From Burkholderiaceae bacterium (GTDB lineage Bacteria; Pseudomonadota; Gammaproteobacteria; Burkholderiales; Burkholderiaceae_F): a stretch of DNA of 11,287 bases. The position numbers and the translations under genes are program-made. Shown here one piece after another: positions 1 through 8,231 of the stretch. Position 1 is the first letter of the stretch, and every line of letters begins with the position of its first letter. The notes under the pieces were generated by a model. The model ran no database searches, was not told the DNA's origin, and saw nothing but the letters and a program-made list of their open reading frames with translations. The stretch covers positions 1 through 11,287 of the forward strand of contig JACCYC010000166.1 in assembly GCA_013696665.1 (NCBI GenBank), read 5' to 3'.

Positions 1-138
1 GTCGCACGGCCGCGTGTGGGTTCGATACAACACGCCTTCGTCATCGCGATGCACTTTGTTGCATTACCGTGACTCGACGTTGAGAATCGGCTCGTTCGCA
101 CGTCCGAGAGGTTCGGATTCCTAGCACCGCCGAGCAAG

Positions 139-156
139 CCCGCGTCAGCACGCGGG
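139..156. other. GC-rich hairpin in the leader region upstream of the first receptor gene
   Basis: Positions 139-145 (CCCGCGT) pair perfectly with 150-156 (ACGCGGG) around a CAGC loop. The following bases (ATTTACTTTTC) are T-rich but interrupted. It could be the terminator of a plus-strand gene lying to the left of the window, or a structure in the leader of the receptor gene at 230. The rest of 1-229 shows no convincing coding region and no clear promoter. Confidence 0.4.
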
Positions 157-217
157 ATTTACTTTTCGTGCGGTTGAATCCGATCGGTTGGGCAAGCGCC
201 AATTCTTAAAATTCCTC

Positions 218-223
218 GGGGGA
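218..223 (+). promoter_or_regulatory. Ribosome binding site that decides the start of the first TonB-dependent receptor
   Basis: GGGGGA lies six bases before the ATG at 230. The frame is also open from a TTG at 188, but that start would put 14 extra residues before the signal peptide. The purine run therefore favours the ATG at 230. Confidence 0.55.
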
Positions 224-229
224 ATTCAC

Positions 230-3046
230 ATGTCGTTCAGAGTGAAACCGATGGTGCACGGCCTCGCGCTCGCCTTTGGCGGTTTCGCGGCCATCAGCAC
301 TACGGCGTACGCGCAGCAGTCGTCGCCGCCATCACAAACGCAACAGCAGCTCGAGCGGATCACCATTACCGGCTCCAACATTCGCCGGACAGATCAGGAA
401 ACGGTGGCGCCGGTTGAGATTATTACGCGTGAGCAGATCGAGCGTTCGGGCCGGCCCACGGTTGCCGATGTGCTGAGAAGCATACCGGCTAACACTGGCG
501 GCAGCTTCAGCGAAAGTTTCTCGAACAGCTTTGCTCCTGGCGCGGCGGGGATTTCGTTGCGCGGCTTGGGTCAAAAAAGCACCCTGGTTCTTCTCAACGG
601 GCGCCGCATCACTGGTTACGGATTTGCGCAAAATTTGCAAGAAACTTTTGTCGACTTGAACTCAATTCCTACGAGTGCGGTCGAGCGCATTGAGGTTTTG
701 AAAGACGGCGCGTCCGCGATCTACGGCTCGGATGCGATCGCCGGCGTGGTCAATATCATCCTGCGCCGCGATTTCCGGGGCATCGAGGCGGCAGGCGATG
801 TGGGGTTTTTCGAGGGAGAGCGGGATTATCGGGCGAGCATCGTTGCCGGTTTTGGCGATCTGGGATCGCAGCGTTTCAACGTGTTCGGGGTGCTCGACTA
901 TTACAAGCGCGAAGAGCTCTTGTTGTCTGACACCAAGCACGGAAGAGATCGTGACTATCGAGACGAGGATGGTGGGCGTAATTTTCAAAGCCTGACGGCG
1001 GGCGGCACTTGGCAGAACGTCACCGGTACGACGGCTGCGGGCACTCCCATTGTTGGCAACATGCGCCGCGCAATCAGTCAGTGCGCCCAGATCGGTGGCA
1101 CCGTACTCGATTTCGCGGGAGCTGTGCAGCGCGGTCTTATCAACTTGGGGTTTAATGCCGCCACCGGCCAGCCTAATCCGCCGCCGGCCCTCGGTGGTGC
1201 TGCGGCCACCAACCTGAACCAGCCCGGCAACAGCTGGTGCTCAATCGATGTCAATAACCAGTTGAGCGCGATACCGGGTACCGAGCGAATCGGTTTCTTG
1301 GGTCGGGGCGTTTTTGATTTCACGCCGAGCGTGCAGGCTTTCGCTGAAGTCGCTTACACGCGCACAGAAACCGAGCAGACGTTCACAAAGCCGGTATTTA
1401 TCACGACCGCGTTGCAGCCGACCCCCGCCGGTTTGCAGCCTTTTAGCTACAACATCATTTACGGGCCAGGCGTCGCGGGGAATCCGTTCGGAACGAACGC
1501 CACGTTTACAGGGAATCTGCAGGGAGTGGGTACGCGCAATACCGAGATCGAGTCCGATACGTACCGCGGCTTGCTTGGTCTGAGATATGGTTTCGCAGGC
1601 TGGGACCTGGAGAGCGCGGTAGGTTATTCGAAGAACGAAGTCGAATCGTTTTTCACTAACCGGGCTTCTAAAAGTGGCATTAGCGCTGCATTCAACATAC
1701 CAAGCACGCCGCAACCACCGACGCCGATATCGACCAGCGCCACCTATAACCTCGATCTGCCCCTGACCAATTCGGCCGCGGTTAATAGTTCTATTTTGGT
1801 CAATTTGGCACGCAAGGCGGAGTCAGAATTGAAGTTCGTCGATACCAAGGCCACGACCCAGCTTGGGAGTCTTCCCGGGGGCGCTATCGGTTTAGCTGTC
1901 GGCGCCGAGTACCGCGAGGAGAGTTTGCAGGATCGGCCAGATAATCTGGCGATCACGGGCCAAATTTTGGGTCAGGGCAACACAGCAACCGATGGTAAGC
2001 GCGATAACTACGCCGGCTATGTGGAGCTCGCGTTGCCCTTTACTCGCGCGATCGAAGCGCAGGCGGCGCTGCGCTACGACGATTACAGCGACTTCGGCTC
2101 TACCCTCAACCCAAAATTGGGCTTGAAGTTCAGACCGGCGCCTGAAGTATTGCTGCGCGCCAACTGGGGACGCGGGTTCCGCGCACCTTCACTGGTAGAA
2201 ATCACACCTTCGCGCGGAGTGTTTTTTGTTCAGGTAAATGACACAGTGAACAATTTGACGAACGTGCAAGTTTCCGGCGTGTTCACAGGTAACCCCAATC
2301 TGCAGCCGGAGAAGTCACGAAGCACAACAGCTGGCATTGTTTGGGAGCCATCTAATTCGTTTAATGCTTCAGTGGATGTGTACGACATTTCATTTTCGAA
2401 CATCGTCAGCGCTCCGGGGTTTCAAGGGATCGTGAACGCCAACAATCCCTCACAGGTCATCCGCCTTCCGCCGACCCCTCAGTTTCCGGGAGGCCAGATC
2501 GTCACCGTGCTTAACGGTTTTATTAACGTTAATCGCACTGAAACGCGTGGCGTGGACGTGGATGCACGTTACATCGCACGTACAAGTTGGGGACGCTTTA
2601 CCACACGGTTGAACACAACTTACGTCGCAAAGTTTGAAGAAGACGGCACTGAGAATGCCGGTCGTAACGGCGGGTCGGTCACGGTTCCGCGTTGGAAAGG
2701 CTTTGCATCGCTAGACTGGGATCAAGGGCCGTGGACCGTAACTGGACGGATGAACTATATCCATTCGTACTATCAGGATTTCCTCGCGGGTTCTTTCTTC
2801 ACCCCGCAGGATCCGCGGTTTCAGAATGGCACATATCCCACCCGCGTTCCGTCGTATACGACATTCGACGCATTCGCCCGCTACAACGTCACCGCCAACT
2901 TGTCGGTTTCGGCGTCGGTGCTCAACATTTTCGACCGCACGCCACCATACGACCCCGGTGCCGATGGCACCAACATCTACGACTTCACTCAGTATGATGT
3001 CCGCGGCACGATCTATCGTGTTGGGCTCAAGTACAAGTTCCGCTAA
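230..3046 (+). CDS. TonB-dependent outer-membrane receptor (first of a tandem pair)
   Basis: This is a 938-residue outer-membrane beta-barrel receptor that imports a scarce, large substrate using energy passed on by TonB. Residues 1-28 form a signal peptide ending AYA before Gln29. The segment LERITITGS at 41-49 is the likely TonB-box region. The plug domain follows, with GISLRGLG and LVLLNGRR at about 107-126 and the family-typical ERIEVLKDGASAIYGSDA beginning near 152. The C-terminal part, from about residue 190, is the barrel, with aromatic-rich repeated strand patterns. Two cysteines at about 285 and 337 bracket a roughly 50-residue Gly/Pro-rich stretch, probably an extracellular loop closed by a disulfide. 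The protein ends YKFR, so Arg follows the usual terminal Phe. ATG 230 was chosen over TTG 188 because of the ribosome binding site and signal peptide. The substrate cannot be read from the sequence: there is no neighbouring enzyme or sigma/anti-sigma pair. A general annotation as TonB-dependent receptor is secure. Confidence 0.95.
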   Translation: MSFRVKPMVHGLALAFGGFAAISTTAYAQQSSPPSQTQQQLERITITGSNIRRTDQETVAPVEIITREQIERSGRPTVADVLRSIPANTGGSFSESFSNSFAPGAAGISLRGLGQKSTLVLLNGRRITGYGFAQNLQETFVDLNSIPTSAVERIEVLKDGASAIYGSDAIAGVVNIILRRDFRGIEAAGDVGFFEGERDYRASIVAGFGDLGSQRFNVFGVLDYYKREELLLSDTKHGRDRDYRDEDGGRNFQSLTAGGTWQNVTGTTAAGTPIVGNMRRAISQCAQIGGTVLDFAGAVQRGLINLGFNAATGQPNPPPALGGAAATNLNQPGNSWCSIDVNNQLSAIPGTERIGFLGRGVFDFTPSVQAFAEVAYTRTETEQTFTKPVFITTALQPTPAGLQPFSYNIIYGPGVAGNPFGTNATFTGNLQGVGTRNTEIESDTYRGLLGLRYGFAGWDLESAVGYSKNEVESFFTNRASKSGISAAFNIPSTPQPPTPISTSATYNLDLPLTNSAAVNSSILVNLARKAESELKFVDTKATTQLGSLPGGAIGLAVGAEYREESLQDRPDNLAITGQILGQGNTATDGKRDNYAGYVELALPFTRAIEAQAALRYDDYSDFGSTLNPKLGLKFRPAPEVLLRANWGRGFRAPSLVEITPSRGVFFVQVNDTVNNLTNVQVSGVFTGNPNLQPEKSRSTTAGIVWEPSNSFNASVDVYDISFSNIVSAPGFQGIVNANNPSQVIRLPPTPQFPGGQIVTVLNGFINVNRTETRGVDVDARYIARTSWGRFTTRLNTTYVAKFEEDGTENAGRNGGSVTVPRWKGFASLDWDQGPWTVTGRMNYIHSYYQDFLAGSFFTPQDPRFQNGTYPTRVPSYTTFDAFARYNVTANLSVSASVLNIFDRTPPYDPGADGTNIYDFTQYDVRGTIYRVGLKYKFR

Positions 3047-3070
3047 AGCGCAATCGGGTATCGCAGTAGG

Positions 3071-3095
3071 GCGGGTCTTCGGACCCGCTTTTTTT
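3071..3095 (+). terminator. Rho-independent terminator after the first receptor gene
   Basis: A perfect seven-base-pair stem (GCGGGTC at 3071-3077 with GACCCGC at 3082-3088) closes a TTCG loop on a C-G pair, the very stable C(UUCG)G tetraloop. Seven Ts follow at 3089-3095. It starts 24 bases after the receptor stop codon. This suggests the second receptor gene has its own promoter, but in the remaining intergenic bases (3096-3301) I could not identify one with confidence. Confidence 0.9.
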
Positions 3096-3286
3096 GGGCC
3101 GCGCGGAACCGGGGATGTTCCCTAGGCTGATGCGTGTTGGTCGGATGAGACACTGGCCGCCGTTTTGGCAGCGACTAACGCAAAAAATCCGTGACCGGCG
3201 TATTGCAATGAGTACGCTTGCGAGGAACCGAATGACGGCCGCGTGACCTTGACTGAAACAACGCGAATCCGGTCGGCAACTTTCTT

Positions 3287-3292
3287 GGAGGG
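3287..3292 (+). promoter_or_regulatory. Strong ribosome binding site of the second receptor gene
   Basis: GGAGGG lies nine bases before the ATG at 3302. It is closer to consensus than the site of the upstream receptor gene and supports that ATG directly. Confidence 0.8.
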
Positions 3293-3301
3293 CGAGAAAA
3301 C

Positions 3302-5959
3302 ATGTTGAAACGCACGCGACTTAGCATCGCGATCAGCGCTGCCTTTGGGGCGGGACTGGTTGGAATTACACCAGCGCTGGCACAGCAGCAACTGGACCGA
3401 GTCGAAATCACGGGTTCGTCATTGCGCCGAGCCGATGCTGAGACGGCATTGCCGGTGACCATCATCCGCGCCGACGAACTGATCAAGCAGGGCATCACCA
3501 CCGTTGAGCAGGCGATCAAGACCCTGCCGCAGAATCAGACGGCGGTCGGTGTCAGCCAGGCCGTTGGTTCCACGACCGGCGGCGCCGCATTTGCCGACTT
3601 GCGCGGGTTGGGCGCATCGACCGGAAGCACGGGTCAGCGCACGCTGGTGCTGCTGAACGGGCGGCGGCTGGCCAACCAGGCCTACGACAGCGGTGCGGTC
3701 GACTTGAACTCGATTCCTCTGGCTGCCATCGATCGCATCGAAGTGTTGCGTGACGGTGCATCCGCGATTTACGGAACGGACGCAATCGGCGGCGTAATCA
3801 ACTTCATTTTGCGTCGCGAGTACACCGGCGCCGAGGTCAGCGCTGAGCTGCAAACCCCGCAGGAAGATGGTGGAGGCAAGGTCAAGCGCGGAAGCCTCAC
3901 GGCCGGCTTCGGGTCGCTCGACAAACAGGGCTTCAACATCTTTGGCACCGTCGACTACCGCAAGCAGGACGCATTGCAGGCGAGTGAACGTAGCTTTGCT
4001 TCCTCGGGCGTGGTCGCCGACCGCGGGCAGTTCCGGACCAGCGGCACCACTTTCCCGGCAACCGTGAGTGGCTTTAATCCGACATTGGCGGCTGGTTGCG
4101 CGCCCCCTAACTCGATTCCAAATCCGGCCGGAACTGCCTGCCGCTACGACTTTGTGCGCCAGATCGATCTGATCGGTGAGAACGAACAGTTGTCGTTCCT
4201 GGCCAAAGGCACTCTGCGGTTGGGTCAGACACATGTTTCGCTCGAGTATCTGCGCGCTGAACACGAATCGCGCAACCGTGTCGCGCCGACTCCGCTGGTT
4301 GGGCTAACGATTCCGATGACCAGCCCGTTTTACCCCGCAGGGGCCACCGGCACGACTGTGAACTGGCGCACAACGGTCGCTGGCAGGCGTACCGACGAAA
4401 ATGAGGCCATAGGCGACCGCATTCTGCTCGACGTCAACGGCTCGGCCTTCGGCTGGGACTACCGCGCGGGGATTTTCCGTTCGACCAACGAGGTGGAAAC
4501 CAACTTTGTTGATGGCTACGTGCAACGTCCTGCTTTCGAGGCGGGCGTGCTGAACGGAATTCTGAATCCGTTCGGGCCGCAAACGGCGGCCGGCACCGCG
4601 TTGATCGGCAGTAACAAAGTCATCGGCACTGTGTTGTCGGCGGAAGGCCAGGTCGAAGGCATAGATGCGCGCGTGAGCCGCGACCTATTCCAGATGGGCG
4701 GCGGCGCTGCGGCATTTGCAGTCGGCGTCGAGTTTCGCAAGGAAGAATACAAATTTGACTTGAAAGAAAACCTTGCGCCGCTAGCGGCATCGTCGGGCCT
4801 TGAGTTGGCGGCCGACATCAGCGGCGACCGTGACATCAAGGCGGTGTACGCGGAGATAGCGTTTCCGATTACGCGCACCTTTGAAGCCACCCTGGCAGCG
4901 CGCTATGACGACTACAGCGACGTCGGCGGCACGTTTAATCCGAAGGTGGGTCTGCGTTGGCAGCCGTTCCGTCAGTTGCTGTTCCGCGGTTCCTACAACA
5001 CGGGCTTCCGCGCACCGACGTTATTTGACATCTTTCAACCGATCGCGCTGACATTTACGTCGGATGCTTATAACGATCCGATCTTCTGTCCCGGCGGCAC
5101 CCCGGCTCCGGGTGCACCGGCAGACGTCGTGTGCGACCAGCAGGTTCAGCAGCGACTGAGCGGTCCGGCAGGAGCCGGCCGCTCGATAAGCTCGATCAGC
5201 CCTGAGGAATCGGACAGCTTCACGCTGGGTGCGGTCTTCGAACCGGCGACCAATCTGACGGTCAGCGTCGACTACTGGAACATCAAGATCAAGGATCTGA
5301 TCAGCACGCTGCCCGAGCAGGCGATTTTCGGCGATGTCGCGAAGTTCGGCTCGCGAATTATCCGGTGCGGGCAGTTGCCTCCGGCGGAGCGCGCGCAGAT
5401 CGATGTTTGCACCAACTTTTCACCGACGCTGAATCCGATTGCATACATCGATACGCCGACCGAGAACCTGGGCGAAGTCAAAACCAACGGCGTCGACTTC
5501 AGCATTGGGTACCGCTTCCCGACGACCGCCTACGGCCGCTTCGGCTTGAACTATGACGCCACTTACGTCATCAAGTACGAGTACCAGCGCGAAAAGGGCG
5601 GCACGTTTATCGAGGCCGAAGGCGCCTACACCGACAACGCACCGGTGTTTCGCTATCAGCACCAAGTGACCTTAAGCTGGGGCGCGGGTCCATGGACCGC
5701 AACGATCGCCAACAATTACAAGAACGGCTACAAAGACCAGGATCCAAGCAACAAGGTCAGGCACTATTCGACGTTCGATGCGACGGTCAGCTGGTCCGGC
5801 TTTCGCGGTCTGACGCTGCAGGCTGGTTTGAGAAATGCGTTTAACGAAGATCCCCCATACAGCAACCAGGCAACGACGTTCCAGTCCAACTACGATCCGC
5901 GTTATACGGATCCGCTGGGCCGGACGTTCATCGCTCGAGCAAGCTACAAGTTTTTCTAG
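3302..5959 (+). CDS. TonB-dependent outer-membrane receptor (second of a tandem pair)
   Basis: This 885-residue receptor belongs to the same family as its upstream neighbour. A signal peptide spans residues 1-27 (ends ALA before Gln28). The TonB-box region LDRVEITGS is at 31-39. The plug domain carries LRGLG and LVLLNGRR at about 100-122, and a second block beginning DRIEVLRDGASAIYG near 144 that is nearly the same in the first receptor. The barrel fills the rest and ends in the classical terminal Phe (YKFF), the signal read by the Bam assembly machine. Paired cysteines occur in three short stretches (CAPPNSIPNPAGTAC, FCPGGTP...VVC, and RCGQLPP...DVC), suggesting disulfide-closed surface loops. 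The loops differ from those of the first receptor, so an ancient duplication with changed specificity is likely, but the substrate is unknown. The gene has its own strong ribosome binding site and lies between two terminators, which points to independent transcription. Confidence 0.95.
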   Translation: MLKRTRLSIAISAAFGAGLVGITPALAQQQLDRVEITGSSLRRADAETALPVTIIRADELIKQGITTVEQAIKTLPQNQTAVGVSQAVGSTTGGAAFADLRGLGASTGSTGQRTLVLLNGRRLANQAYDSGAVDLNSIPLAAIDRIEVLRDGASAIYGTDAIGGVINFILRREYTGAEVSAELQTPQEDGGGKVKRGSLTAGFGSLDKQGFNIFGTVDYRKQDALQASERSFASSGVVADRGQFRTSGTTFPATVSGFNPTLAAGCAPPNSIPNPAGTACRYDFVRQIDLIGENEQLSFLAKGTLRLGQTHVSLEYLRAEHESRNRVAPTPLVGLTIPMTSPFYPAGATGTTVNWRTTVAGRRTDENEAIGDRILLDVNGSAFGWDYRAGIFRSTNEVETNFVDGYVQRPAFEAGVLNGILNPFGPQTAAGTALIGSNKVIGTVLSAEGQVEGIDARVSRDLFQMGGGAAAFAVGVEFRKEEYKFDLKENLAPLAASSGLELAADISGDRDIKAVYAEIAFPITRTFEATLAARYDDYSDVGGTFNPKVGLRWQPFRQLLFRGSYNTGFRAPTLFDIFQPIALTFTSDAYNDPIFCPGGTPAPGAPADVVCDQQVQQRLSGPAGAGRSISSISPEESDSFTLGAVFEPATNLTVSVDYWNIKIKDLISTLPEQAIFGDVAKFGSRIIRCGQLPPAERAQIDVCTNFSPTLNPIAYIDTPTENLGEVKTNGVDFSIGYRFPTTAYGRFGLNYDATYVIKYEYQREKGGTFIEAEGAYTDNAPVFRYQHQVTLSWGAGPWTATIANNYKNGYKDQDPSNKVRHYSTFDATVSWSGFRGLTLQAGLRNAFNEDPPYSNQATTFQSNYDPRYTDPLGRTFIARASYKFF

Positions 5960-5973
5960 TGGCTGCACAAAAC

Positions 5974-6003
5974 AAAACCCGCCGGTCCGCCGGCGGGTTT
6001 TTT
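5974..6003. terminator. Bidirectional rho-independent terminator between converging genes
   Basis: AAAACCCGCCGG (5974-5985) pairs with CCGGCGGGTTTT (5990-6001) around a TCCG loop, giving a 12-base-pair stem. On the plus strand it ends in six Ts (5998-6003) and stops transcription of the receptor gene ending at 5959. Read on the minus strand, the stem is followed by TTTTGTTTTG, so it can also end the tonB cluster, whose last gene stops at 6025. Confidence 0.9.
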
Positions 6004-6024
6004 ATGCAACAACGGCGTTGATTG

Positions 6025-7293
6025 TCAGGCGACGCGCATCCACAAGCGCGCCAGATCAGACGTGCCGTCAGTGCCGCTCACCGACTTGAACGCCTCGCGC
6101 GCTTTCGCCTTCTGCCCTGCGCGCAGGTACGCAATTCCCAGATGCAGATTCGCCTCGTCGGCACGCTTCAGCTTGCCTTTAGCGATGCCCTGCTGCATCA
6201 GCGCAATACCTTTTTCGAACTGTCCTAGCCCGGTGTAGGCGAAGCCGACGTTCACGAGTTCAGAGCCATCGGCCGCGGCGACCGCTTCTGCCTCGGCCTG
6301 CTTAAGCTGCACCGGCGCTTCCGCGACACGCTCGCTTGCCAACGCGAGCAGACGCTTTTGACGCTCGGCTTCCGTGCCCTTCCCCAATACGCCCGCGGTA
6401 AACGCGTCATCGAGAAGTTTCTTCGCTTCGCCAGCCTGACGCTGCTGCAGCGCCAGCTGAGCCATCTCGACGATTTCATTGGGCGAATCCAGGGTCTTGG
6501 TAGCCGCGCGGAGCCGGTATAGATCAAGCGTGAGACGGTTCGAAAATCCGGGCTTTGCCTCGAGGCGGCGCAACAGATCAAGCCAGTATTCCTTCTTTGG
6601 GTAGTAGGCGACTAAACGCTCGATCCCGGCAACGTAGCCGGCACGATCGCCGGTTTTGGAGGCGATGTTCGCCAGTAGTTGCAATCGATCTTCGGGCGGA
6701 GTGCGACCGGCCTTTTCGGCCGCCTGGACGTCTTCTAAAGCCTCGCGTGACGCACTCGCAAGGTCGCCCGCCAGGTAGTAAGACTGTATTTGCAGACTTC
6801 GCATTGCGCCATCCGACGGATTGGACCGCAGGGCACGACTCGCCCACTGGGCAGCGTCTTTGTAATCCTTGTCGCGGTAGTAGAGCGAAGCCAGACTGCC
6901 CGCGTATTGCGCCTGTTGCGAATCGGGCAAGCGACCCGACGCGAGCAACGCCTGGATCGATTTAATAGCCTGCCCGTTGTCGCCGCCCGATAGCGCAGCC
7001 GATGCGCGCATTTGCTCAAGCAAAAAATTCTCGTTTGCCGAGCGGTTGGGCACCGCGTCGGCTTCACGCAACTTCGCAAGCGCTTCGGAATATCTCTTCG
7101 CCTTGATCAGATCGCGAGCGGCCTGTAGGGGACGCCCCATCTCGCCGCGAATTGCCCCTTGCGCGTAAGCAGTTGGCAACCAGACGACCCCTTCGTCGCT
7201 GATCGACGGCGCTGTAAATACCGCTGCGATTGCCGCCACACCAAGAAGCGATCGGCGAAAACCAGTGACACCGTCGCTCAAGTGATTGCGCAT
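6025..7293 (-). CDS. Secreted TPR-repeat protein, last gene of the tonB cluster
   Basis: This is a 422-residue protein with a long N-terminal signal sequence: basic residues, then a hydrophobic stretch LLGVAAIAAVF, then a likely cleavage site AYA before Gln45. The mature part is almost wholly alpha-helical in style, with helix-turn-helix repeats of the tetratricopeptide type, clearest at about residues 55-78, 130-160, 346-375 and 381-405. TPR proteins are scaffolds for protein-protein contacts, so a periplasmic partner of the TonB-ExbB-ExbD motor or of a receptor is a reasonable inference. TPR proteins are known companions of TonB2-type clusters in Vibrio and Shewanella. No enzyme motif was seen. 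The ATG at 7293 is chosen because GGGGAGA precedes it by five bases. A TTG at 7326 in the same frame would overlap the exbD stop and add 11 residues before the signal sequence. The 22-base gap to exbD supports co-transcription. Confidence 0.85.
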   Translation of the reverse strand: MRNHLSDGVTGFRRSLLGVAAIAAVFTAPSISDEGVVWLPTAYAQGAIRGEMGRPLQAARDLIKAKRYSEALAKLREADAVPNRSANENFLLEQMRASAALSGGDNGQAIKSIQALLASGRLPDSQQAQYAGSLASLYYRDKDYKDAAQWASRALRSNPSDGAMRSLQIQSYYLAGDLASASREALEDVQAAEKAGRTPPEDRLQLLANIASKTGDRAGYVAGIERLVAYYPKKEYWLDLLRRLEAKPGFSNRLTLDLYRLRAATKTLDSPNEIVEMAQLALQQRQAGEAKKLLDDAFTAGVLGKGTEAERQKRLLALASERVAEAPVQLKQAEAEAVAAADGSELVNVGFAYTGLGQFEKGIALMQQGIAKGKLKRADEANLHLGIAYLRAGQKAKAREAFKSVSGTDGTSDLARLWMRVA

Positions 7294-7298
7294 TGAGC

Positions 7299-7305
7299 TC
7301 TCCCC
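7299..7305 (-). promoter_or_regulatory. Ribosome binding site that decides the start of the TPR protein
   Basis: On the minus strand GGGGAGA lies five bases before the ATG at 7293. It sits in the short gap after the exbD stop codon and makes the upstream TTG at 7326 an unlikely start. Confidence 0.65.
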
Positions 7306-7315
7306 GCCATTGTTC

Positions 7316-7747
7316 TTAACGTACAAACTGCTCGTTGCCGACCAGCCCGAGCTTGGTGACGCCGAGCCGCTGCGCCGCGGCCATCACCAGAACAACATCC
7401 TTATATTCCGCGAGCTTGTTCGGCCGCAGATGGACTTCGGGCTGGACCGGCATTGCCGCGGCCGAAGTGAGCTTTTCGTTCAGTGCCGCCGGCCCCTGCA
7501 GAATCTCACCGTTCCAGTAGATCGTGCCATCGAAGTCCACATCCACGGTGATCACGACGGGTTGCTCAAGAGGCGGGGGCGGAGTGCCGATCGGCATGTT
7601 CAAGTTGACGGAATGCAGCTGGATCGGAATTGTGATGATTAACATCACCAGCAACACGAGCATCACGTCGATCAGCGGAGTGGTATTGATATCGATCATC
7701 ACGCCCGGATCTTGGGAGCTGCCACCGGTACCGAGATTCATCGCCAT
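7316..7747 (-). CDS. exbD: ExbD biopolymer transport protein, second copy
   Basis: This 143-residue protein has the size and layout of ExbD. A short cytoplasmic tail is followed by the signature NTTPLIDVMLVLLVMLIIT. Asp27 in it matches the membrane aspartate of ExbD/TolR (Asp25 in E. coli ExbD) thought to carry protons. A single membrane helix spans about 26-44, and a periplasmic domain follows. ExbD works with ExbB to turn the proton gradient into movement of TonB. Just after the membrane helix it has a proline run (GTPPPPLEQP) that the other copy lacks. AGGAG sits seven bases before the ATG. The gene is 20 bases downstream of the first exbD copy and 22 bases upstream of the TPR gene, so all three are probably one transcript. 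TolR is the alternative family, but adjacency to tonB favours ExbD. Confidence 0.92.
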   Translation of the reverse strand: MAMNLGTGGSSQDPGVMIDINTTPLIDVMLVLLVMLIITIPIQLHSVNLNMPIGTPPPPLEQPVVITVDVDFDGTIYWNGEILQGPAALNEKLTSAAAMPVQPEVHLRPNKLAEYKDVVLVMAAAQRLGVTKLGLVGNEQFVR

Positions 7748-7767
7748 GATCTTTCTCCTGGTTCCAA

Positions 7768-8196
7768 TCAGTTGCGAGGCGGCGGCTCGGTAACGAAGCC
7801 GATTTTCTGAATACCGGCGCGCTGCGCCGCAAAGACAACACGGCCAACGAACTCGTAGCGGCCGGCGAGGTCTCCGCGGATATGCACTTCCGGCTGCGGA
7901 ACAATCACGGCGATGTTCTTCAGTCGGTTGACAAGCTCATCGTTATCCTTGATCAGTTGCATAGCCCAGTAGACGTCGCCATCCTTGGTCACTGCGAGTT
8001 CGATGTTCTCCGGCTTGGTCTGCCGCGGAACGTTCTGCTCCTGCGGTAGCTTGAGCGCAACCGACTGCGTCACTATCGGAATGGTGATGAGGAAAATGAT
8101 CAGCAGCACCAGCATGACGTCGACCAGGGGCGTCGTGTTGATGGTCGAGATCACCGCGTCTTCATCGCTGTCAGCCGACCCCATGCTCATCGCCAT
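7768..8196 (-). CDS. exbD: ExbD biopolymer transport protein, first copy
   Basis: This 142-residue ExbD-family protein has an acidic cytoplasmic start (SADSDEDA). The signature NTTPLVDVMLVLLIIFLIT follows, with the predicted proton-carrying Asp26, then one membrane helix and a periplasmic domain ending in TEPPPRN. It shares the membrane segment and the C-terminal QPEVHIRGDLAGRYE / AAQRAGIQKIGFV pattern with the second copy (QPEVHLRPNKLAEYK / AAQRLGVTKLGLV), so the two are paralogs. The segments between differ clearly. The start is less certain than for its neighbours: three in-frame ATGs occur within the first five codons, and only a weak GGGA lies upstream of the first. The gene follows exbB after 35 bases and is almost certainly in the same operon. 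Confidence 0.92.
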   Translation of the reverse strand: MAMSMGSADSDEDAVISTINTTPLVDVMLVLLIIFLITIPIVTQSVALKLPQEQNVPRQTKPENIELAVTKDGDVYWAMQLIKDNDELVNRLKNIAVIVPQPEVHIRGDLAGRYEFVGRVVFAAQRAGIQKIGFVTEPPPRN

Positions 8197-8231
8197 AACT
8201 GGATTCCCGATTGACTTCTGCTAATCAACAT

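Noticed and set aside
59..87. Possible promoter (TTGCAT with GAGAAT at 17-base spacing) upstream of the first receptor
   Set aside because: It matches only three of six and four of six consensus bases and is far from the start codon, so it is not better than chance.
188..229. TTG start giving 14 extra residues on the first receptor
   Set aside because: The extension precedes a normal signal peptide, and the ATG at 230 has a purine-rich ribosome binding site at a good distance.
1241..1714. A 157-codon minus-strand frame inside the first receptor gene
   Set aside because: It is antisense to a well-supported gene and has an arginine-rich composition with no recognisable domain.
3202..3209. Eight-base palindrome ATTGCAAT between the two receptor genes
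   Set aside because: It is short enough to occur by chance, and no promoter hexamers could be placed around it convincingly.
3419..4264. A 281-codon open frame on the minus strand inside the second receptor gene
   Set aside because: It lies wholly antisense to a clear TonB-dependent receptor, and its translation shows no family motif or credible ribosome binding site. GC-rich coding DNA often leaves such open shadow frames.
6555..6965. A 136-codon plus-strand frame opposite the TPR protein gene
   Set aside because: It overlaps a better-supported gene with a signal sequence and TPR repeats, and its arginine/proline-rich translation is typical of a shadow frame.
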